Positions 47,936 through 55,033 of a stretch of DNA of 64,000 nucleotides are shown here, in pieces. The notes beneath the pieces are model-generated. The model searched no databases and was not told where the DNA came from. It worked only from the letters and a program-made list of their open reading frames with translations. The translations under genes were made by a program, and so were the position numbers. Position 1 is the first letter of the stretch. Each line of letters starts with the position of its first letter. Source of the DNA: JABFXC01 sp045804265 (lineage in GTDB: Bacteria; Gemmatimonadota; Gemmatimonadetes; Gemmatimonadales; Gemmatimonadaceae); the NCBI GenBank assembly GCA_045804265.1, contig JBJMNK010000090.1, forward strand, positions 4,919 through 68,918, given 5' to 3'.

Positions 47936-48828
47936 TCAGTGAGCATCGGCTTCCGGGACGGAGACGTCCAACTCGCGCAGCCGCGCGGGGTCGGCGACCA
48001 CTTCGATGCTCGTCACCCTGTCGCCGGCGAACGAGAAGACGACCGCCCTCGTGAGATGACCGCCCGGCGCCATCACCAGCCCCGGATTGCCGTCGAGCAG
48101 AGCGACCTGGCAGAAACGTGCGGCACGCGAGAAATTGCGCACCCGCTCGACCAGCACCTCCACGCCGCGGAACTCCCGTCGCGCGCCTGGTTCCTGAAGT
48201 GAATCGTCGATGTGAAGCACGACGTCGGGATCGAGCAGCGCGAGGAGCGCGCCGAAATCGCCCTCGCGTGAGGCGGTCAGAAACGCCTGCACGACTTCCC
48301 TGCGCCGTCGAAGGTCAGCGTCGCCGGCGCTGCCGGCACCACGCACGCGCCTGCGGGCGCGGCTCGCCAGCTGGCGCGCGGCGGCGGGAGAACGCCTAAC
48401 GATCGGCGCGATCTCCTCGAACGGAAGGTCGAACATGTCGTGCAGCACGAACGCCAGCCGCTCCGCCGGCGTCAGCCGCTCGAGAACGACGAGCAGCGCA
48501 AGTCCGACCGAATCGGCGAGCACTGCTTCCTGCTCGCCGTCCGGCGCAGCGCTCGGGATGTGCGGGACAGCTCATCGGTGTCGATGAGCGCCTCGCGACG
48601 CGCGGTCCGGGCGCGGAGCATGTTCAGGCTGATCCGCGCGACGACCGTCGTCAACCAGGCGCGGAGATTCAGAACGTCAGCGTCTTCTGCGCGTCGGATG
48701 CGCAGCCACGCCTCCTGCACGGCATCGTCGGCGTCGCTCACCGAGCCGAGTATGCGGTACGCCACGTCCCGCAGATACTTCCGGTGCTCCTCGAATTGAC
48801 CCGCGACCCCCTCGCGTTCGCTCACCAC
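47936..48828 (-). pseudogene. SnoaL-fused ECF sigma factor (SigJ/ECF41-like), one frameshift
   Basis: Two adjoining frames make one sigma factor of about 297 residues, the normal length. Frame A (from GTG 48828, good GGAGGG upstream) holds region 2: FEEHRKYLRDVAYRILGSVSD..., DDAVQEAWLRI, NLRAWLTTVVARISLNML. Frame B (47936 to about 48571) holds region 4 (LTPAERLAFVLHDMFDLPFEEIA) and the C-terminal SnoaL domain (VVQAFLTASREGDFGALLALL). The shift lies near 48565-48575, where one base is missing or two are added; frame B is open through PSAAPDGEQEAVLADSVG. It may be decay, an assembly error or, less likely, programmed slippage. Confidence 0.75.
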
Positions 48829-48840
48829 TGTCCCTCCGTC

Positions 48841-48869
48841 GTCACATATCGGTCACGCAAACTGTCATC
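48841..48869 (+). promoter_or_regulatory. ECF-type promoter of the membrane-protein gene
   Basis: GTCACA (48841-48846), 17 nt, GTCATC (48864-48869), pointing to the gene at 48924. Identical core and spacing to the sigma factor's own promoter on the other strand, with which it is interleaved. Confidence 0.6.
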
Positions 48870-48874
48870 AGCAA

Positions 48875-48901
48875 TGACCCTCGAGTGCACCACGATGTGA
48901 C
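48875..48901 (-). promoter_or_regulatory. Autoregulatory ECF-type promoter of the sigma gene
   Basis: On the minus strand TGTCACA (starting 48902), 17 nt, GTCATT. The -10 halves of this and the plus-strand promoter form the inverted repeat GTCAT-N5-ATGAC, so 48841-48901 is a symmetric two-way promoter. Confidence 0.6.
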
Positions 48902-48923
48902 AACTGCAACCAGGAAATCGAGA

Positions 48924-49349
48924 ATGCGAACCATAACGGGCATCAGTATCTGGATCATCCGCGTCTCCGGCACTCTGCAGCTCGTGCTCGGCGTTCTGTT
49001 CTGGACAGGCCATGCCTACCAGTATCTCCCGCTCCACATCGTCAACGGCGTCGTGATCGTGCTGACGCTCTGGACAGCCGCCGTGCTGGCGCTCGTCGCG
49101 CGAACCCGCCGGGGGCTCGCGGTGTTCGCGCTGCTGTGGGGCCTGGCGCTGCCGGCGTTCGGGATGGCGCAGGCCACCCTGCTTGTCGGGTCGATGCACT
49201 GGATCATTCGCGTCACTCACCTGGTGATGGGACTCGCCGCGATGGGAATCGCGGGAACGTTAGGCCAGGCGGTTCTCGCCGCCCTGCCAGGCGCTGTTCA
49301 CGGATCAGATCGCGCGGTCAGTGCCGTCGCGACAGGGCGGGCGCGATGA
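48924..49349 (+). CDS. Four-helix membrane protein of the ECF regulon
   Basis: A 141-residue protein with four hydrophobic helices (ISIWIIRVSGTLQLVLGVLF; IVNGVVIVLTLWTAAVLALV; LAVFALLWGLALPAFGM; WIIRVTHLVMGLAAMGIAGT). No family recognised with certainty. ATG 48924 has AGGA 8 nt upstream; an earlier in-frame GTG at 48885 would overlap the promoter. Divergent from the SnoaL-fused sigma factor and behind the matching promoter, so probably its target. Confidence 0.7.
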   Translation: MRTITGISIWIIRVSGTLQLVLGVLFWTGHAYQYLPLHIVNGVVIVLTLWTAAVLALVARTRRGLAVFALLWGLALPAFGMAQATLLVGSMHWIIRVTHLVMGLAAMGIAGTLGQAVLAALPGAVHGSDRAVSAVATGRAR

Positions 49350-49585
49350 CCGGCACGATCGCATCAGGCTGACCGTGGATGACGCTGTGGCAATCGCCGC
49401 GCGGTGCTGGGACGCCGGGTTCACGCGCGCATAGTCGAGAACCGCTTGCGATCAGGCGTCGATCGTGGGATGGCCGCGCGGTCGGCGAACGGCATATTCA
49501 GCGATGAAGGATTCCGACCGCTCCGCGGGCAGCCGCGCGGCGCGACTTCCGAAGGCGACGCATCCCCTTCACGCCCAGGTGCTCA

Positions 49586-50788
49586 TTGACAACGACTCGC
49601 CGCGATTTCCTCAGCGCCGGAGCGGCCGCAGCCGCCGGTTTCATGCTCCCGCGCAACGATGGGAGCCTGTTGCTGCTCAACGTCGATCCGATGAAAGTAT
49701 CATCGGTCAGCGCCGCGGCTGGGCGACCCGTCGTCGTTGCCTCCGCCAACGGGATCCGGGGCGTGAAGGTCGCGTACGACATGCTGGGTACCGGTGCCGA
49801 TCCACTGGACGCGGTGATTGCCGGCGTGAACATCCAGGAGCTCGACCCGAACGACATGTCCGTTGGCCTCGGCGGACTGCCCAATGCAGACGGCGTCGTG
49901 CAGCTCGACGCGAGCGTGATGCATGGTCCCTCGAAGCGCGTGGGATCGGTGGCGGCGCTCGAGGACATCGCGACGCCATCGCTCGTGGCCAAGGCGATCA
50001 TGGATTACACCGACCACGTGATGCTGGTCGGCGCGGGGGCGCGACGATTCGCGATCGAGATGGGGTTCCAGCCGCAGAACCTGCTGACCGAGAAGAGCCG
50101 CCAGTACTACCTCCGCTGGAAGGCAAACCTCAACCCTGATGACAACTGGCTCGATCATCGGGGTGACGTCGAGATCGCGAAGCCAAAGCAGCCGATCGGC
50201 ACGACGGGCGCACTGCCTGGATCGCGGCGCGACGACTCAGCACCCGGCTCGCACGTCTACTTCGATGAGCGCGGCGTACCGCACACGTATGGAACGATCA
50301 ACATGAACGCCGTCACGTCGAACGGGGACATCGCGTCAGTAACGACGACGAGCGGGCTCTCATGGAAGATCCCCGGACGCGTCGGGGACAGTCCGATCAT
50401 CGGGGCCGGGCAGTACTGTGATAACCAGGTCGGCGCGGCAGGGTCAACCGGCCGCGGCGAGGCGAACATCAAGGTGTGCGGCGCATTCCTCGCGGTCGAG
50501 TTCATGCGGCAAGGCATGTCACCCGAGGCGGCGCTGATCAAGGTAATGGAGCGAGTAATCGCCATGACCGAGACGCGTCTGCTCGACGAGAGGGGTCGTC
50601 CCTATTTCGATCTCTCGTACTACGCCGTGAACAAGAAAGGAGAATTCGCGGGCGCGAACGCCTACGGCGGTGGACAATTCGCCGTCTGCGACGCAGCGGG
50701 GCCACGCCTCGTCGATGCGGCATACCTGTACCGGAGCACTGAGCGGCCAAAAGGGAAGCCGATCTCCGGGACACTGATTGCGCCATGA
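49586..50788 (+). CDS. Tat-exported N4-(beta-N-acetylglucosaminyl)-L-asparaginase family hydrolase
   Basis: A 400-residue N-terminal-nucleophile hydrolase (glycosylasparaginase/isoaspartyl peptidase family), matured by cleavage before a Thr; the likely site is Gly-Thr in YGTINMNAV, followed by VTTTSGLSWKIPGRVGDSPI and GAAGSTGRGEA, conserved substrate-pocket motifs. The N-terminus TTRRDFLSAG with a following Ala stretch is a twin-arginine signal, so it folds before export. TTG start. The 236 bp upstream of it (49350-49585) contain no supported gene. Confidence 0.9.
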   Translation: MTTTRRDFLSAGAAAAAGFMLPRNDGSLLLLNVDPMKVSSVSAAAGRPVVVASANGIRGVKVAYDMLGTGADPLDAVIAGVNIQELDPNDMSVGLGGLPNADGVVQLDASVMHGPSKRVGSVAALEDIATPSLVAKAIMDYTDHVMLVGAGARRFAIEMGFQPQNLLTEKSRQYYLRWKANLNPDDNWLDHRGDVEIAKPKQPIGTTGALPGSRRDDSAPGSHVYFDERGVPHTYGTINMNAVTSNGDIASVTTTSGLSWKIPGRVGDSPIIGAGQYCDNQVGAAGSTGRGEANIKVCGAFLAVEFMRQGMSPEAALIKVMERVIAMTETRLLDERGRPYFDLSYYAVNKKGEFAGANAYGGGQFAVCDAAGPRLVDAAYLYRSTERPKGKPISGTLIAP

Positions 50789-50855
50789 CGTCTGTTCCCC
50801 TTCGGCTCAGCGTCATAACGGCGGCCTGACGTTCGCGTGTGTGCGCGGGGCCGGC

Positions 50856-51006
50856 GTCGTACAGCTCTATTGGGGAGACTGCGAGGAGAACTGCTCGATC
50901 ACCGCCGGGAGACGGCCAACCTCATGGTAGTGGCCGGGGAACTGGCCGTCTCCCGGTACCACTCCGGCTGTTCTCCCTGCAGTCTCCCTCCCAAAAGCAG
51001 TACGAC
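50856..51006. repeat. Large imperfect palindromic (MITE-like) element, copy 2
   Basis: Ends are inverted: GTCGTAC at 50856 and GTACGAC ending at 51006. Inside, GGGGAGACTGCGAGGAGAAC pairs with GTTCTCCCTGCAGTCTCCCT and ACCGCCGGGAGACGGCCA pairs with TGGCCGTCTCCCGGT. The 19-mer GGAGACGGCCAACCTCATG and the right end CTCCCTCC-AAAA-CAGTACGA match copy 1. It occupies the 315-bp gap between the asparaginase and the ABC permease genes, which otherwise shows nothing. Confidence 0.75.
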
Positions 51007-51103
51007 AGCGATGGAGCGACAGCCTCGAACCGACAGGCCGCTGTCACACGCAGTTGCTGTCGACACAACGCGCAGTCATGAGCCGTGCGTGAACGTCGCA
51101 CAC

Positions 51104-52804
51104 TCATCCCGCGAGCGTCGACGACTCGGGATCGACCCTCGCCTCACCCCAGCGGGCGAGCAGGGTGATGATCAATACCAGGACGATGAGGAGAAGGCTG
51201 TACGCGGCCGCGGTGCCGAACGTCCCCGTGCGGAACTGCGCGTAGATCTCGACCGAGATCGGACGGTTCGAGTGCGAGTAGAGCACGGTGCTCGCGACGA
51301 ACTCGCCGACCGCGGTGATCGCGGCGAGCACCGCCCCGGCGACGATCCCCGGTTTCGCCGCGGGGATGACCACACGCTTGATGGTGAGCCACGGCGCGGC
51401 GCCGAGTCCGCGTGCGGCTTCCTCGGTGGACGGATCCATCTGGCGGAGCGAGCCTTCGACCGCGGTGGTCACGAGCGGGATGCCGCGGATGAAGTACGCC
51501 AGCGGGAGGATCCACCACGTGCCGACGAGCAGCACGCGCAGCGTCAGCGGGTCGTTGCGATTGAACGTGGATGCGAGCCCGATCGCGATCGCCGTCGCCG
51601 GGATCGCCCACGGCAGCGAGAGCAGCACCTCGAGCACGCGTCGCCCGCGGAATCGCCGCATGACGACCAGGTACGCCGCGGCGACGCAGAAGATCACGTT
51701 CGCCACCGTCGCGACGAGCGCCATCGTCACGCTGTTGCGGATCGGCTCCCAGAGATGCGGATCAGTGGCGAGCCGGCGGAAGTTGTCGAAGCCGTACGAG
51801 GGAGGGAGCACCTGTGTCGTCCACGCGCCTTCCTTCGCGAACGAGACGAGGGCGAGCATCGCGTGCGGCAGGACCAGCAGCACGACCAGGAGCCCGACCA
51901 GCAGCGGCGCGAGCGCGCGCACGATGCGCGACCGCGGCTCGTAGCGGCGGGCCCGCTGTCCCTTCCCGCTCAACACGTAGCCGCGCCGCCGCTCGACCCA
52001 GCGGAAGAGGGCGAGCGCGGCGACCGCGCTCACCGCCAGCACGGTCGTCTCGACGAACGAGACGCCGAACTGGTTGTTCATGCGCGAGGCGAGGATCTGC
52101 GTCGAGAGCACGCGCACCCCGCCGCCGAAGATGAACGGCGCGCTGAACGAGCCTAACGCGCTCATGAAGACCAGCAGCATCGCCCCGGCGATCGCCGGCG
52201 TCAGCAGCGGCAGCGTCACCCGCCCGAGCCGCCTGATCGTCCCCGCGCCGAGTCCGGCCGCGGCCTCGTCGAGCGACGAGTCATAACGCTCGAGCCCCGC
52301 CGAGACGAGCAGGAAGACGTAGACGTACATCGTGCAGGCGTGCACGAAGATGATCGCCGGCACGCCGGTGAAGCTCCACGGCGCGGACGAGAGATGGAAG
52401 AGCCGCTGCGCGCCGCGGGTGAGGACGCCGCTCTCGCCGTAGAGGAAATAGAACGCGAGCACGCCGACGAGCGGCGGGAGCGCCGCCGGGAGCGTCGCGA
52501 CCGCGGCCAGCGCCTGGCGCCCGCGGAACTCGGCCCGCGTGAGGAGGAAGGCGAGCGGCAGCCCGATCGCGGTCGCGGCGGCGACGCTGGCGACGGCGAC
52601 GACGATCGTGTTGCGGAGCGCGTCGCGATCCGACGGGTTGGCGAAGAACGCGCGCCAGTGCTGCAGCCCGCCGTCGAAGCTGCCGGCGATGACCGAAACG
52701 TTAGGCCAGACGACCGTCCAGAGGAGGATGGCGAGGACCGGCGCGGCGATCAGCCAGGTCGCCAGCGTGCTGCGCCGGCTCGCCGATCGCTCCTCCTCGC
52801 TCAT
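51104..52804 (-). CDS. ABC transporter permease (Fe3+/thiamine/phosphonate type, double domain)
   Basis: A 566-residue fused permease with two BPD_transp_1 modules and about twelve membrane helices, as in FbpB and ThiP. EAA loops appear twice: LDEAAAGLGAGTIRRLGRVTLP and TEEAARGLGAAPWLTIKRVVIP. Its ATG overlaps the ATPase stop (ATGA). Together with the two upstream genes it forms an importer; the substrate cannot be decided from sequence. Confidence 0.92.
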   Translation of the reverse strand: MSEEERSASRRSTLATWLIAAPVLAILLWTVVWPNVSVIAGSFDGGLQHWRAFFANPSDRDALRNTIVVAVASVAAATAIGLPLAFLLTRAEFRGRQALAAVATLPAALPPLVGVLAFYFLYGESGVLTRGAQRLFHLSSAPWSFTGVPAIIFVHACTMYVYVFLLVSAGLERYDSSLDEAAAGLGAGTIRRLGRVTLPLLTPAIAGAMLLVFMSALGSFSAPFIFGGGVRVLSTQILASRMNNQFGVSFVETTVLAVSAVAALALFRWVERRRGYVLSGKGQRARRYEPRSRIVRALAPLLVGLLVVLLVLPHAMLALVSFAKEGAWTTQVLPPSYGFDNFRRLATDPHLWEPIRNSVTMALVATVANVIFCVAAAYLVVMRRFRGRRVLEVLLSLPWAIPATAIAIGLASTFNRNDPLTLRVLLVGTWWILPLAYFIRGIPLVTTAVEGSLRQMDPSTEEAARGLGAAPWLTIKRVVIPAAKPGIVAGAVLAAITAVGEFVASTVLYSHSNRPISVEIYAQFRTGTFGTAAAYSLLLIVLVLIITLLARWGEARVDPESSTLAG

Positions 52805-53862
52805 GCCTCGACCAGCGCGACCGGCTCGCGCGCGATCCCGACCCCGACGCGATCACCCTCGCTCATCCCCCGATCCGGGGACGCCACTTCCACGATCTGC
52901 TCGTTCTCGAGCAGCACGTCGTAGGTCATCGTGCTGCCGGTGAAGCGGCGCCCGACGATCGTGCCGGGGAACGCGCCCTCCCCCGCGGGAGAGGTGAAGG
53001 CGAGCGACTCCGGGCGCAGCACGGCCAGCGCTTCGGTGAACGGCTTCGTCGTCGCCGGACGCGCGGCGGCGATGCCGATCCGCCGCTCGACCTCGCCGAC
53101 CTTGAGGATCGCGTGCGTGCCGCAGTCCACCGCGGGAAGCAATCGCGCCCGCCCGATGAACTCCGCGACCTCGCGCGACTGTGGACGGTCGTAGAGATCT
53201 TCCGGCGTCCCGATCTGGAGGATGCGCCCCTTCCGCATCAGCGCGACGCGGTCGGCGATCGCGAACGCGTCCTCCTGGTCGTGCGTGACGAAGAGCGCCG
53301 TCATGTGCAGTCGCCGCAGCGTCTCGCGCAGCTCGGCGCGCATGGTGCGGCGCAGCGTCGGGTCGAGGTTCGACAGCGGCTCGTCGAGGAGGAGCGCGCG
53401 CGGCTCGATCACCAGCGCGCGGGCGAGCGCGACGCGCTGCTGCTCACCCCCTGAGAGACTCTGCACCTGGCGCTTGCCGGCGCCGTCGAGCCCGACGCTC
53501 GCGAGCACCGCCTGCGCGCGCTCGACCCGCACGCCGCGCCCGATCCGGCGCGCCTCGAGACCGAAGGCGACGTTCTCCTCCACGCTCATGTGCGGGAAGA
53601 GCGCGTAGTGCTGGAACACCATCCCGAAGTCGCGCCGCTGCGGCGGGAGGCGGGTGATGTCGGTGCCGTCGAGCGTTATGGTGCCGGCGTCGGGGGTGTC
53701 ATGGCCGGCGACCATGCGCAGTGTGGTGGTCTTCCCCGACCCCGATGCGCCGATCAGCGCCAGCAGCTCGCCAGCCTGTACCTCGAGCGAGACGTCATCC
53801 ACCGCGCGCGTCGAGCCGAAGATGCGCGTGAGCCCGTTGAGGGCGAGGCTGCCGGCGCTCAC
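52801..53862 (-). CDS. ABC transporter ATPase (PotA/FbpC type)
   Basis: A 353-residue ATPase: Walker A GASGSGKTT, Q loop, signature LSGGEQQRVALARAL, Walker B LLLDEPLSNLDP, switch VTHDQ, then a C-terminal TOBE domain (about 250-350). GTG start overlaps the binding-protein stop (GTGA). Drives the permease encoded next. Confidence 0.94.
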   Translation of the reverse strand: MSAGSLALNGLTRIFGSTRAVDDVSLEVQAGELLALIGASGSGKTTTLRMVAGHDTPDAGTITLDGTDITRLPPQRRDFGMVFQHYALFPHMSVEENVAFGLEARRIGRGVRVERAQAVLASVGLDGAGKRQVQSLSGGEQQRVALARALVIEPRALLLDEPLSNLDPTLRRTMRAELRETLRRLHMTALFVTHDQEDAFAIADRVALMRKGRILQIGTPEDLYDRPQSREVAEFIGRARLLPAVDCGTHAILKVGEVERRIGIAAARPATTKPFTEALAVLRPESLAFTSPAGEGAFPGTIVGRRFTGSTMTYDVLLENEQIVEVASPDRGMSEGDRVGVGIAREPVALVEA

Positions 53863-54893
53863 TTCGCGCCTCCGTGGTTACGGATGTTCGAGTCCCAGTA
53901 ACCCATCCACTCGTCGAGGTGCGCGGCGAGCAGCGCGCGATCCATCGGCATCGGCTTGATCTGCCTGATGGCGGCGGCGATCTCCGGCGGGAGCGAGTCG
54001 CGCGGGATGTCGGTGCGCGCGGGAATGCGCACGAACTTCCGCGCCGCTTCGATCATCGCCGCCTTCGAGGTGACGAACTCGTAGTAGCGCTTCGCTTCCT
54101 CGAGATGGCGCGTCCCGCGCACGATCGCGATCCCGTCGACGAGGAGTGGTGTCCCGCTCTTCGGGAAGACGTAGCCGACCGGCATGCCGACGCGCTGCTT
54201 GAGCAGCACGATGTCGGGCATGTTGTACAGCGTGACCGCGCCCTCCTGCCGCCCGATCTTCTGGTAGAGGATCGTCGGGTCAGCCGCGTACTCCTTCGTG
54301 TTCGCATCGAGGCGACGCAGCCACTGGTAGCCGCGTTCCGGACTGCCGGTTTCGCGAATGGATCGAAGTATTTGAGACCCAAAAATCGCGCGCATCGTGC
54401 CTGAAGCGACCGGATTCCTGATGATGATCTTCCCTTTCCACTTCGGGTCGAGCACCTCGTCCCAGTCGCGCGGCACGCTCCCCGAATCGACGATCGCGGT
54501 GTTGTACGCGATCACTTCAGGCGTGAGGTACGTCCCGAACCATCGCCCCTGCGGATCGCGCGCCGCAGTGTCCACCGCGCTGCTCCACGTCGGCGTGTAG
54601 GCGACGAGCAGGCTTTCCCGCGCCGCGCGGTCGAAGATCTCGCCCGGCGCGCCGAACCAGACGTCGGCCTGCGGATTCACCTGCTCCGCGCGCAGCCGAT
54701 CGAGCACTTCCTGCGATCCCATGTCCATCCATTGCACGTCGATGGTGGGATTCGCCTTCTCGAACTCCGCCTCGTACGCCGCCAGCAGGTCTTTCCCGTG
54801 CGGCGAGTAGACCGTGAGCACAGTGCGCCCGTCGCCGCTGCAGGCGGCGATGGTGAGCACTGTCGCGATGGCCAGCGTGGCGGGACGGATCAT
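53859..54893 (-). CDS. Extracellular solute-binding lipoprotein
   Basis: A 344-residue family 1 binding protein of the iron/thiamine/2-aminoethylphosphonate group. Lipobox IAAC at about residue 18, then LTVYSPHGKDLLAAYEAEFEK and the hinge region TYLTPEVIAYN. ATG 54893 gives the lipoprotein signal; upstream extension is unlikely. First gene of the importer operon. The Tyr pair used by ferric-binding proteins near the C-terminus is not obvious, so iron is not assured. Confidence 0.88.
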   Translation of the reverse strand: MIRPATLAIATVLTIAACSGDGRTVLTVYSPHGKDLLAAYEAEFEKANPTIDVQWMDMGSQEVLDRLRAEQVNPQADVWFGAPGEIFDRAARESLLVAYTPTWSSAVDTAARDPQGRWFGTYLTPEVIAYNTAIVDSGSVPRDWDEVLDPKWKGKIIIRNPVASGTMRAIFGSQILRSIRETGSPERGYQWLRRLDANTKEYAADPTILYQKIGRQEGAVTLYNMPDIVLLKQRVGMPVGYVFPKSGTPLLVDGIAIVRGTRHLEEAKRYYEFVTSKAAMIEAARKFVRIPARTDIPRDSLPPEIAAAIRQIKPMPMDRALLAAHLDEWMGYWDSNIRNHGGAK

Positions 54894-54928
54894 TGCGGGA
54901 AGTTGAGGCTCGTTCAGAGAGGCGGTAC

Positions 54929-55011
54929 GCGATAAGCTACCAGCAGTAAGCGAACGGCGTTGAAGGGTGCGCACCCCCAACGCCGTTCGCTGCCTGCTTG
55001 CCGCTTATCGC
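54929..55011. terminator. Nested inverted repeat between sucA and the ABC operon
   Basis: Three nested pairs share one axis: GCGATAAGC (54929) with GCTTATCGC (to 55011), AGCGAACGGCGTTG (54949-54962) with CAACGCCGTTCGCT (54978-54991), and a central GGGTGC-GCACCC. It is 23 bp after the sucA stop and probably ends that transcript. Confidence 0.7.
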
Positions 55012-55033
55012 TTACCGCCATTCGAGTGATTCA

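Noticed and set aside
51104..54893. Assigning the ABC importer specifically to iron or thiamine
   Set aside because: No Fur box, THI-box riboswitch or unambiguous ligand residues are visible, so only the broad group is given.
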